DNA of 16,007 bases from Bacteroidota bacterium (lineage in GTDB: Bacteria; Bacteroidota; Bacteroidia; Flavobacteriales; Weeksellaceae). The position numbers and the translations under genes were made by a program. The stretch covers positions 1 to 16,007 of the forward strand of contig JAEWIE010000025.1 of assembly GCA_023387375.1 (NCBI GenBank), given 5' to 3'. Shown piece after piece: positions 1 through 6,840 of the stretch (the first letter of the stretch is position 1; each line of letters starts with the position of its first letter). The notes beneath the pieces are model-generated. The model was given only the letters and a program-made list of their open reading frames with translations, was not told the origin of the DNA and searched no databases.

Positions 1-24
1 TCTATTTCAGTCTAAGATTAAAAC

Positions 25-53
25 TTGGAAATCCATCCTATTTTTTACCTTTG
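25..53 (+). promoter_or_regulatory. Bacteroidota-type promoter for the flippase operon
   Basis: A -33 TTG at 25-27 and a perfect TAnnTTTG -7 element (TACCTTTG, 46-53) are separated by 18 nt, close to the spacing known for the Bacteroidota housekeeping sigma factor. Transcription would start near 60, leaving a leader of only about 5-11 nt before the TTG start codon. The promoter assignment is by motif only. Confidence 0.7.
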
Positions 54-64
54 CCCTAAATTGA

Positions 65-1480
65 TTGAATTTGAAAAAATTATTAAGCGAAACACTTATC
101 TACGGACTTGGAGCTATTCTTCCACGAATAATCGTGTTTTTACTCAATCCGCTTTACATCAACTTCATCAGTCCTGATGAATTTGCGCAGTTCACCAATC
201 TATATGCAATCATTTCGTTTGTCAATATTTTCCTGACCTTTGGATTTGAAACGGCCTATTTCCGCTTTGCAGCAGAAAAGAACATGGAGAAAAAAACGTT
301 TAGTACTTCCTTTTGGTTCATCGCGATTAATGCCGCTATATTCCTAACCACCTGTCTTCTCTTTACGGGGTTCATTGCCGAGTTTATGGGTTATGGAAGC
401 ACTCCTGAGTACATCCGTTGGATGGCCTGGATCGCTTTTTTTGATGCCGTTTGTATTATTCCGTTTGCTTATTTGCGTTTTCATAACAAACCGATTGTTT
501 ATTCCGTAATCCGTGTTGCGCAAAGTCTCATCCACACTGTGTTTGTAATTGCATTGTTTTTATGGATTCCGCGGGAGGTTTCGAAAAGCATGGGACTTAA
601 CCACAACGTATCATTTACATTCTATAGCAATTTAATTGGCTCCCTCTTTGGAATTATAATGCTGCTTCCAATTCTCTTAAAAGTAAGATTTCAGTTTGTG
701 GGATCCCTTTTCAAGCGAATGATCAAATATGCATGGCCGGTCATGATAGCAGGACTAGCCTTTATGATCAATGAGAACCTAGACAAAGCGACGCAGCTCT
801 TCTTAATTCCCGCTGAGGATGCAGGAGCGTATGGTGGCGCATACAAACTTGCGGTGCTAATGACCCTCTTTGTCACAGCTTATCGAATGGGTATCGAGCC
901 TTACTTCTTCAAACAGATGAACGAGGTGAACGCAAAAGAAACGTATGCGAAGATTACCGAGTATTTCACCTACTTTGCCTCTTGTATGGCCCTGGGTTTA
1001 ATTGTAAACATTTCTTGGCTTAAGACACTATTTATCCCGAATTCCTCCTATTGGATCGCGGTCGATATCATCCCGATTATCATCGTTGCCAATTTATTTT
1101 TCGGAATTTACTATAACCTTTCGACATGGTATAAAGTCACGGACCGAACCCTTTTTGGGACGTATATTTCTTGGATTGGAGCCCTCTTTACCCTTGTTCT
1201 TAACTTCTTGTTTTTAAAAGAGTACGGATTTATGGTCTCCGCTTATGTCACACTTGGTGCTTATTTCCTAATGATGGTACTTTCCTACTTCTTAGGTCAA
1301 AAACACTACCCTATTCCTTACCCTACTCGAAGAATTTGTTTAACTTTAGCCGGCTTAATTGGCCTCTCTTTTGTTTCGTATCAATTATTTAATGCAAATC
1401 TATGGATTGGAAACGGAATTTTTCTGATATTTACATTCTCCATACTCTATAGTCAAAGAGGCCTATTAAAAAAGATTTGA
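65..1480 (+). CDS. Oligosaccharide flippase family protein (Wzx/MATE-like)
   Basis: This is a predicted integral inner-membrane protein of 471 residues with about 12-14 hydrophobic segments spread along its whole length. The pattern fits the polysaccharide biosynthesis/flippase branch of the MOP superfamily, which moves lipid-linked saccharides across the inner membrane. The N-terminus (IYGLGAILPR, from about residue 11) is typical of flavobacterial members. The start is not ATG: a stop (TGA) lies in frame at 62-64, the first in-frame ATG is at residue 73, and a TTG at 65 or 71 must serve. The promoter at 25-53 leaves room for either; starting at 71 gives MKKLLSE. The stop overlaps the region just before dut, so the genes are probably co-transcribed. 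The substrate is unknown. No glycosyltransferase cluster adjoins it, so this may be a conserved housekeeping flippase rather than part of a capsule locus. Confidence 0.88.
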   Translation: MNLKKLLSETLIYGLGAILPRIIVFLLNPLYINFISPDEFAQFTNLYAIISFVNIFLTFGFETAYFRFAAEKNMEKKTFSTSFWFIAINAAIFLTTCLLFTGFIAEFMGYGSTPEYIRWMAWIAFFDAVCIIPFAYLRFHNKPIVYSVIRVAQSLIHTVFVIALFLWIPREVSKSMGLNHNVSFTFYSNLIGSLFGIIMLLPILLKVRFQFVGSLFKRMIKYAWPVMIAGLAFMINENLDKATQLFLIPAEDAGAYGGAYKLAVLMTLFVTAYRMGIEPYFFKQMNEVNAKETYAKITEYFTYFASCMALGLIVNISWLKTLFIPNSSYWIAVDIIPIIIVANLFFGIYYNLSTWYKVTDRTLFGTYISWIGALFTLVLNFLFLKEYGFMVSAYVTLGAYFLMMVLSYFLGQKHYPIPYPTRRICLTLAGLIGLSFVSYQLFNANLWIGNGIFLIFTFSILYSQRGLLKKI

Positions 1481-1485
1481 AAACA

Positions 1486-1917
1486 ATGAAAATAAAAATA
1501 ATTAATCGCTCCTCGCACGAACTTCCAAAATACCAAACGCCGTGCGCAGCAGGTATGGACCTATATGCATTTCTAGACTCTCCAGTAACGCTTGAGCCTC
1601 TTGAGCGAAAAATTATTCCAACTGGACTTTCCATTGAACTTCCCCAAGGATATGAAGCGCAGGTAAGACCTAGAAGCGGCCTTGCGATTAAAAACGGAAT
1701 TACAGTTCTTAATTCTCCCGGTACCATTGATGCCGATTACAGAGGCGAAGTAGGCGTGATTCTCATTAACTTATCCAAAGAAAACTTTACGATTCAAAAC
1801 GGGGAACGAATTGCGCAGATGGTAATCGCGCAGCATGAGTGCGCCCAGTGGGAAGTCGTAGAAACCCTAAGCGATTCGATTCGCGGTAGTGGCGGCTTTG
1901 GAAGCACCCAGAAATAA
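1486..1917 (+). CDS. dut: dUTP diphosphatase (dUTPase)
   Basis: This 143-residue protein hydrolyses dUTP to dUMP and pyrophosphate, keeping uracil out of DNA and supplying dUMP for thymidylate synthesis. All five motifs of the trimeric dUTPase family are visible: AGMDLYA (22-28), RSGLA (63-67), GTIDADYRGE (79-88), GERIAQ (106-111) and the glycine-rich C-terminal arm RGSGGFGST (133-141). The length matches the family. I chose the ATG at 1486; an in-frame TTG at 1477 overlaps the upstream stop and would add only three residues. It starts five nt after the flippase stop, so the two genes almost certainly share a transcript. It is cytoplasmic. Identification is secure. Confidence 0.97.
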   Translation: MKIKIINRSSHELPKYQTPCAAGMDLYAFLDSPVTLEPLERKIIPTGLSIELPQGYEAQVRPRSGLAIKNGITVLNSPGTIDADYRGEVGVILINLSKENFTIQNGERIAQMVIAQHECAQWEVVETLSDSIRGSGGFGSTQK

Positions 1918-1928
1918 ATTCGATCTCC

Positions 1929-1962
1929 AATTTTACTTATACTTCGAGTTTTAAGTAAAATT
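1929..1962. repeat. AT-rich hairpin between dut and the nucleotidyltransferase gene
   Basis: An 11-bp perfect inverted repeat (1929-1939 with 1952-1962) flanks a 12-nt loop that can form a further 3-bp ACT/AGT pairing. The stem has little GC and is not followed by a T-run, so it is not a standard intrinsic terminator. It may be an mRNA-processing or stability element, or an operator. Confidence 0.5.
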
Positions 1963-2004
1963 CGAAAACTTAATAATTGAACCTAATTTAAAACACATTC
2001 TTTT

Positions 2005-3021
2005 ATGAAAATTATAGTTCCTATGGCCGGAAGAGGCTCTCGATTAAGACCTCATACACTCACGGTTCCAAAACCATTAATCCCGATTGGTGGAAAACCC
2101 ATCGTGCAGCGCCTCGTAGAAGACATTGCAAAAGTAGCCAATGAACCCATTGAAGAAATTGCTTTTATCATTGGCGATTTCGGAGCTGAAGTGGAACAGC
2201 ACTTGATTGCAGTAGCAGAAAAACTCGGAGCCAAAGGAACTGTGTATACGCAGGACGAACCTTTAGGAACAGCTCATGCCATCAAATGTGCAGAAGCCTC
2301 TATGCAAGGCGACGTGGTTGTAGCCTTTGCGGACACTTTGTTTAGAGCAGATTTCAATTTGGATAAAACCTCTGACGGTGTGATTTGGGTAAAACAGGTG
2401 GAAGATCCAAGCGCCTTTGGTGTTGTCAAGCTAGACGACAATGGCTACATCACTGATTTCGTGGAAAAGCCAAAAGAGTTTGTATCCGATTTAGCCATCA
2501 TAGGTATCTATTACTTCAAGTCAGCGGAGACCCTTATGAAGGAGATCAACGACATCATGGACAAAGACATTAGAGAAGGAGGAGAATACCAATTAACCAC
2601 AGCTTTAGAAAACTTACGTAGCAAAGGTGCCAAATTCTCCCTAGGAAAAGTGAACGACTGGATGGACTGTGGAAACAAAAATGCGACAGTAGAAACGAAC
2701 AGCAAAATCCTAAACTACGAAAAAGAGAGTTTTGCGAACTATCCATCTTCAGCCATTATCAAAAATAGCTTAATCATTCCTCCTTGTTTTATTGGAGAGA
2801 ACGTAAAAATCACGAACTCGAAAGTAGGTCCTAATGTTTCCCTTGGAAACAATACAGTGATTGAAAACTCAAACATTGACAATTCTCTTATTCAAGAGAA
2901 GACCACAATTGACCATGGAAACTTAAGCAATTCCATGATTGGAAATTCTGCCGAATATTACGGCGTTTCAAGAGAAATTTCTCTTGGAGACTATTCTGTT
3001 TTGGATTTCTTTTCCAAATAA
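2005..3021 (+). CDS. Sugar-phosphate nucleotidyltransferase with C-terminal beta-helix (RmlA/GlmU-like)
   Basis: This 338-residue cytoplasmic enzyme should couple a sugar-1-phosphate to an NTP, releasing pyrophosphate and an NDP-sugar. The N-terminal Rossmann-type nucleotidyltransferase domain carries the signature GRGSRLRP (9-16) with the basic KPL (23-25), the base-binding stretch DEPLGTAHA (84-92), a metal-binding Asp in FADTL (D110), and VEKP (153-156). From about residue 248 the protein becomes hexapeptide-like (isoleucine/valine-rich repeats to about 330), forming a single-stranded left-handed beta-helix. This is the long-RmlA type of architecture, without an acetyltransferase active site that I can recognise. 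The sugar and nucleotide cannot be read from sequence; glucose-1-phosphate thymidylyl- or uridylyltransferase are the usual annotations. It follows dut by 87 nt in the same direction and a strong hairpin closes the unit. With the flippase, it suggests a conserved envelope-glycan role. Confidence 0.9.
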   Translation: MKIIVPMAGRGSRLRPHTLTVPKPLIPIGGKPIVQRLVEDIAKVANEPIEEIAFIIGDFGAEVEQHLIAVAEKLGAKGTVYTQDEPLGTAHAIKCAEASMQGDVVVAFADTLFRADFNLDKTSDGVIWVKQVEDPSAFGVVKLDDNGYITDFVEKPKEFVSDLAIIGIYYFKSAETLMKEINDIMDKDIREGGEYQLTTALENLRSKGAKFSLGKVNDWMDCGNKNATVETNSKILNYEKESFANYPSSAIIKNSLIIPPCFIGENVKITNSKVGPNVSLGNNTVIENSNIDNSLIQEKTTIDHGNLSNSMIGNSAEYYGVSREISLGDYSVLDFFSK

Positions 3022-3052
3022 ATGATTGGGTGCCTGTTAGCGCAATAAATTA

Positions 3053-3090
3053 GCCAAAACACACAACCTTTAAGGGTTGTGTGTTTTGGC
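3053..3090 (+). terminator. Intrinsic terminator after the nucleotidyltransferase gene
   Basis: A 16-bp perfect stem (3053-3068 paired with 3075-3090) closes a 6-nt loop and is followed by TTTAA. It lies 32 nt after the stop codon. The U-tract is short, but stem length and position favour termination. The stem starts GCCAAAAC and ends GTTTTGGC. Confidence 0.75.
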
Positions 3091-3106
3091 TTTAATCTTG
3101 CATTTG
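3077..3106 (+). promoter_or_regulatory. Possible promoter for the DUF4292-envC unit
   Basis: A TTG at 3077-3079, inside the right arm of the terminator hairpin, is followed after 19 nt by TGCATTTG (3099-3106), a one-mismatch match to TAnnTTTG. The start site would be near 3113, 13 nt before the ATG. Another imperfect -7 candidate, TAATCTTG, lies at 3093-3100 with no well-spaced TTG. This is a motif-level guess. Confidence 0.4.
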
Positions 3107-3125
3107 CCACTAAAACCTTACACTT

Positions 3126-3923
3126 ATGAAATCTACTACGCTTCTACTTTCATTTCTAACGCTACTTCTCGTTTTAAGTTGCACAAGCCAACCTAGGGTG
3201 CAAAAACCCACGGACATTAACAAAGAAGTGGATGCGAAAGCCCTGTGGACGAATATAAACCGCTCACCCGAGTTTGAAACTTTAAAAATCTCAAGCAAAA
3301 TCAATGCGCAGACCGGGAAGTTTATACCTACCATTGATGGAACACTCTATTTAGAGAAGGATAAAAAAGTTTGGATGAACTTTTCAGCCCTTTTCTTAAG
3401 TGTAGCTCGAGGAATAGCCACACCTGAGGGCTTCAAAGGATATGAAAAGTGGAACAAAACCTATATTGACTCTTCCTATGAGTATTTGAATAATCTTTTA
3501 GGAGTAGATTTTATCGATTTGCAATCCTTACAAAAATTACTCATCGGAAAAACTTTCCTTCCGATCGATTCGAAAGACTTTAGACTCACCAAAGGAACCT
3601 CTTCCTATACCCTCGTATCGAAAGAAAACCAGCGTTTTGGCTCAAGTGACAGTAGTGCAGAGTATCAAATTACTTTAGAATATGCTTCCAATTTTGATTT
3701 AAAAAAAGTATTATTGCAACAAATAAACTCACCGAGTCGGCTCGAGGTCTACTATTCTAATTTTGAGACTGTAGGCAGTGAGCGACTCGCAAAGAATGTT
3801 AAACTAATTATAAAAGGCAAAAAGGAAAGTCAAGTGGAGATAGAAAATACGAAATTTGAACTTACAAAAATGTCTACGCCCTATAGCGTGCCTTCAGGTT
3901 ACAAAAAAGTGACGATTAAATGA
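3126..3923 (+). CDS. DUF4292 family lipoprotein (LolB/LolA-like fold)
   Basis: This is a 265-residue predicted lipoprotein. A hydrophobic signal sequence ends in lipobox VLSC, with the lipidated Cys at 19. The central region with a D-G-x-L-Y-L strand (about 72-78), KVWMNFS and the stretch around YEYLNNLLGVDFIDLQSLQ (about 118-136) matches the Bacteroidota family DUF4292, which has a predicted half-barrel fold like LolA/LolB and LppX. Such folds bind acyl chains, so a role in carrying lipids or lipoproteins at the outer membrane is possible; that part is inference. Its last codons overlap the EnvC start by 4 nt (ATGA), so the two are translationally coupled. The length is normal for the family and no frame damage is seen. 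Confidence 0.87.
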   Translation: MKSTTLLLSFLTLLLVLSCTSQPRVQKPTDINKEVDAKALWTNINRSPEFETLKISSKINAQTGKFIPTIDGTLYLEKDKKVWMNFSALFLSVARGIATPEGFKGYEKWNKTYIDSSYEYLNNLLGVDFIDLQSLQKLLIGKTFLPIDSKDFRLTKGTSSYTLVSKENQRFGSSDSSAEYQITLEYASNFDLKKVLLQQINSPSRLEVYYSNFETVGSERLAKNVKLIIKGKKESQVEIENTKFELTKMSTPYSVPSGYKKVTIK

Positions 3924-5503
3924 CAGCAAAGAAACTTTTTTCAGGGGCTGCCCTACTGTGCTTCATGCTAAGTTTTTCTCAGAGTAAAACTCAGCTTCAA
4001 GCACAAAACAATGCATTAAAAAAAGAGATCGCTAAGATCAACAGTAATTTAGCCAAAGCCAAAAGCGAGGCTAAACTCTCCGTCGCCTACTTAGAGGAAG
4101 TGAACAAGAAAATCAGGCTTCGAGAAAAGGTTTATCAAAACACTCAAAAGGAAAAAAGGCTAATTGAAGACGATATCTATCTAAAGCAACTCGAAATCAA
4201 TCGCCAGAGACGAGAACTTGCCCAACTTCGAAAAAACTACGCAGAAGTTCTTGTCAAAGCTTACAAAAACAAAGGAGTTCAAAACAAAGTAACTTTCATT
4301 CTCTCTTCTCGCAATTTAGGAGAAGCTATACGTCGCGCACAATACCTAAAAACCTACAGCAATTATCAAGACCAAAAAGCCGCCGAGATTATGGGCGTGG
4401 CAAAGAAAATAGAGATGAACATTGAATCTCGTCAGAGATCGGTAAAAGACAAGGAAACGCTTCTTCGTTCTCAACAAACAGAACTTTCTACTATCGAAGC
4501 GGAAAGAAAACAAAAAGAGGGACTCCTTGCGCAGTTCAAAGCCAATGAAGTGGAGCTCTCAAAAGAATTAAAACAAAAGCAGGCAGAATCCAGAGCTCTA
4601 GAAGGAAAATTAAGAGCCATCATTGCGGAAGAAATACGTTTAGCAAAGGCCAAGGAAGCGGCAGAAGCGGCGAAAAGAGCCGAAGCAGAGCGTCAAGCCA
4701 AGATCATTGCCGATCGTGAGAAGGCAAGAATTGAAGCCGCTAACCGCGCTAGAATTGCGGAAGCAGAGGCAGCGAAGAAAAAAGCGGCTGAAGAAGCCAA
4801 AAGACTACAGGACATAGCTGACAAAAAAGCAGCAGAAGAGGCCGAAAAAACTCGACTTGCAGAAGCAGCCGAGGCGAAGAAAGCACAAGATGCCCGAAAA
4901 GCAGACGAAGCCGAAAAAGCAGAAGCAAGAAGAATTGCAGCGGCAAGAGAAGCAGCGGATGCGGCGGCAAAAGCAAAAGCAGCAGCAAATAAGCTTTCGG
5001 CAGCCAAAGCAAATGAAGAAAAACTCTCTAAAGCAAACGAAGATGCAAAAGAAGCAGTAGAAGCCAAAACAATGACCGCATACGGGGTTGGAAAAGCTTC
5101 CGCTGGAAACTTTGCAGCCAACCGAGGATCACTGGCTATGCCCGTATATGGAACGATCACCCATAGATTCGGACGTCAACCCCACCCTGTTTTTAAAAAC
5201 ATTGTTGAGGAAAACTCAGGAATTAAAATTGCGGTACCTAGAGGTACGGTAGCCAAAAGTGTATATCCAGGTGTGGTATCAAGAGTCTTTGTGGACGGAG
5301 GAACAAAAACCGTGGTGGTACGACACGGTACGTACTTCACCATTTATTCCAATTTAGAATCGGTATCTGTATCTGCCAATCAATCGATCGTGGCTGGTGC
5401 CCCAATTGGAGTGGTAGGAGCCGATTTCGACGGATCCTACACTTTAGACTTCCAAATCTGGAATGGAACCACGCCCGTGGATCCAATGGGATGGTTAAAA
5501 TAA
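3920..5503 (+). CDS. Murein hydrolase activator EnvC-like (degenerate LytM/M23 domain)
   Basis: This 527-residue secreted protein has a signal peptide (about 1-20), a long coiled coil (about 24-235), an Ala/Lys/Glu-rich low-complexity helix (about 236-385) and a C-terminal LytM/M23-fold domain (about 405-527). The metal-binding residues of active M23 peptidases are absent. The HxGxD position reads NSGIK (432-436), the YxHL position reads YSNL (476-479), and the HLH position reads TLD (508-510). Loss of all three sites is the hallmark of EnvC-type proteins, which do not cut peptidoglycan but bind and activate periplasmic N-acetylmuramoyl-L-alanine amidases at the division site. FtsEX is the usual upstream partner in other bacteria and is not in this window. 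The low-complexity stretch is TolA-like and makes the protein longer than E. coli EnvC (about 420 residues). It overlaps the DUF4292 gene by 4 nt. A catalytic M23 endopeptidase is unlikely given the residues. Confidence 0.9.
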   Translation: MTAKKLFSGAALLCFMLSFSQSKTQLQAQNNALKKEIAKINSNLAKAKSEAKLSVAYLEEVNKKIRLREKVYQNTQKEKRLIEDDIYLKQLEINRQRRELAQLRKNYAEVLVKAYKNKGVQNKVTFILSSRNLGEAIRRAQYLKTYSNYQDQKAAEIMGVAKKIEMNIESRQRSVKDKETLLRSQQTELSTIEAERKQKEGLLAQFKANEVELSKELKQKQAESRALEGKLRAIIAEEIRLAKAKEAAEAAKRAEAERQAKIIADREKARIEAANRARIAEAEAAKKKAAEEAKRLQDIADKKAAEEAEKTRLAEAAEAKKAQDARKADEAEKAEARRIAAAREAADAAAKAKAAANKLSAAKANEEKLSKANEDAKEAVEAKTMTAYGVGKASAGNFAANRGSLAMPVYGTITHRFGRQPHPVFKNIVEENSGIKIAVPRGTVAKSVYPGVVSRVFVDGGTKTVVVRHGTYFTIYSNLESVSVSANQSIVAGAPIGVVGADFDGSYTLDFQIWNGTTPVDPMGWLK

Positions 5504-5524
5504 TTAAAAAATAGTTTACATTTG
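5495..5524 (+). promoter_or_regulatory. Probable promoter for tatA
   Basis: A perfect -7 element TACATTTG lies at 5517-5524, with an imperfect -33 (TTA at 5495-5497) 19 nt upstream, overlapping the end of the EnvC gene. The predicted start is about 5531, roughly 22 nt before the tatA ATG. Confidence 0.6.
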
Positions 5525-5552
5525 CACTATAATAATCTTAATTAAAATACTC

Positions 5553-5732
5553 ATGTTAGGTTTTAAAGAAATACTAATCATTGCCCTTATTATTGTGGTT
5601 TTATTTGGTGCAAAGAAAATTCCTGAACTTATGAAAGGTGTGGGATCAGGCATCAAAGAATTTAAAGATGCGGTAAAAGACGAAGATAAAAAAAATCAGG
5701 ATCCAAAATCCGACGAGCAGACTAACCCATAA
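5553..5732 (+). CDS. tatA: Twin-arginine translocase subunit TatA/TatE
   Basis: This is a short open frame of 59 codons. It begins MLGFKEILIIALIIVVLFG, a short N-terminal transmembrane helix (about 6-18), followed by the conserved FGAKKIPELMKGVGSGIKEF (18-37) hinge and amphipathic helix, then an acidic, polar tail ending DEQTNP. This is the TatA/E architecture, with the conserved Phe-Gly at the helix boundary. TatA oligomerises to form the channel through which folded proteins with twin-arginine signals leave the cytoplasm, together with TatC (not in this window). It lies 49 nt after the EnvC-like gene and has its own probable promoter; the next gene starts 17 nt after its stop. The EnvC-TatA adjacency fits the fact that some EnvC partner amidases in other bacteria are Tat substrates. 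Confidence 0.93.
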   Translation: MLGFKEILIIALIIVVLFGAKKIPELMKGVGSGIKEFKDAVKDEDKKNQDPKSDEQTNP

Positions 5733-5749
5733 GAAATCCCTTACGCCCC

Positions 5750-6364
5750 ATGTCCTTTTCCGAATTAGCATGGCAGGTTTTTAACCTGTCTGTCATTCAT
5801 TATCATATCGACGATCAGATCGATGCACCTGATTCTAACCCTTACGAGGAGGGTAGTTTGGAACGACTTTTGTATGCAAAGAACTGGATTGACACCGTTC
5901 AATGGCATTTAGAGGATCTTATCCGAGACGAGCAAATAGACCCTATCGAGGCACTTGCACTCAAAAGGAGAATTGATAAATCGAATCAGAATCGAACTGA
6001 TCTTGTTGAGTATATTGACAGTTGGTTTTTGGAAAAATACAAAAACATTGTCCCTGTAGAGGACTCGGTTCTAAACACGGAAACTCCCGCTTGGGCTCTT
6101 GATAGGCTTTCGATTTTAGCGCTTAAAATCTACCACATGGACCAAGAAGCCAATAGAGAATCGGCAAGCTTAGAACATAAGGTAAAATGCAAGGCAAAAC
6201 TGCTTGTTCTTCTAGAACAACAGTTAGACCTTATGAGTGCCATCGATCAGCTTCTTTTGGATATAGAGAACGGTTTTGTTAGGATGAAGGTATACAAACA
6301 GATGAAAATGTATAACGATGAGAGTCTTAACCCGATCCTATATAGAAAGGATGCGCAAAAATGA
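5750..6364 (+). CDS. DUF4254 family protein
   Basis: This soluble, largely alpha-helical protein of 204 residues has no signal peptide. The C-terminal stretch RMKVYKQMKMYNDESLNP (about 178-195) and the N-terminal half with FNLSVIHYH and WHLEDLIRDE (about 52-61) match the Bacteroidota family DUF4254. Members are often found beside glycosyltransferases; none is adjacent here. No catalytic residues are recognisable and the biochemical function is unknown. It starts 17 nt after tatA and its stop overlaps the next gene's ATG by 4 nt (ATGA), so it is translationally coupled to the lipoprotein that follows. Confidence 0.82.
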   Translation: MSFSELAWQVFNLSVIHYHIDDQIDAPDSNPYEEGSLERLLYAKNWIDTVQWHLEDLIRDEQIDPIEALALKRRIDKSNQNRTDLVEYIDSWFLEKYKNIVPVEDSVLNTETPAWALDRLSILALKIYHMDQEANRESASLEHKVKCKAKLLVLLEQQLDLMSAIDQLLLDIENGFVRMKVYKQMKMYNDESLNPILYRKDAQK

Positions 6365-6819
6365 AATTTTTAACTTCAGTTATCACCCTACTTACCTTTT
6401 TAGTCTCCTGTTCTTCGGAAAAAGTGACCCTTTCTCCGATTCAATCGAGCATGGATGCAGCTTCGGCTTCGAGAGAAAGGACTGGCGGTAATTTCACGGA
6501 AAAATCAGGAAAAATTTTCTATGCCTCCGAGCTTTCCTCGCACATGTCTACTTTTCCAAAATTCCGGAACTCCGCTTTAAATGAAGAAGTCGGGGATTTA
6601 AAGTTTCATGTAAAGGAATACGTATACGCCGTGCAAGCTTACAATCTAGTAGGCCAAGAACGTGCACTAGAGAAAGTCGAATCCTCGTACAAGAAAATTC
6701 AAAAATTAAGACGCTATCTCTCTCCATCTGACGATGAGGTAATCAATCGCTATTTGGTCAGAATAAAAAGTAACATTGCCCAACTAGAACTTCTAAGTAG
6801 GCCGCCAGGGGGCAAATAA
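6361..6819 (+). CDS. Small lipoprotein of unknown function
   Basis: This is a predicted 152-residue lipoprotein. A short hydrophobic leader ends in lipobox FLVSC, with the lipidated Cys at 17, followed by SSEK. The rest is mostly helical: a Ser/Ala-rich stretch (about 29-38), then amphipathic segments (about 75-118 and 124-145) with many Lys, Glu and Leu. I recognise no family. It overlaps the DUF4254 gene by 4 nt and precedes ribA by 21 nt, which implies co-transcription. A partner role with the DUF4254 protein is possible only by position. Localisation, inner or outer membrane, cannot be settled. Confidence 0.75.
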   Translation: MKFLTSVITLLTFLVSCSSEKVTLSPIQSSMDAASASRERTGGNFTEKSGKIFYASELSSHMSTFPKFRNSALNEEVGDLKFHVKEYVYAVQAYNLVGQERALEKVESSYKKIQKLRRYLSPSDDEVINRYLVRIKSNIAQLELLSRPPGGK

Positions 6820-6840
6820 TCTTTTAATCCATCTCATATT

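Noticed and set aside
1431..1727. 98-codon minus-strand frame over the dut start
   Set aside because: It overlaps the flippase end and dUTPase motifs on the opposite strand and has no family signal.
4693..5160. Long Ala/Ser-rich antisense open frame (155 codons) opposite the EnvC gene, plus other short frames in the same stretch
   Set aside because: It results from the Ala/Glu/Lys codon bias of the real gene on the + strand (GCA/GAA/AAA read backwards give Ala/Ser/Phe-type codons). No start signal, and composition is low-complexity.
6820..6840. Possible FMN riboswitch before ribA
   Set aside because: The gap to the upstream lipoprotein is only 21 nt, too short for the riboswitch aptamer, and no matching conserved motifs are present.
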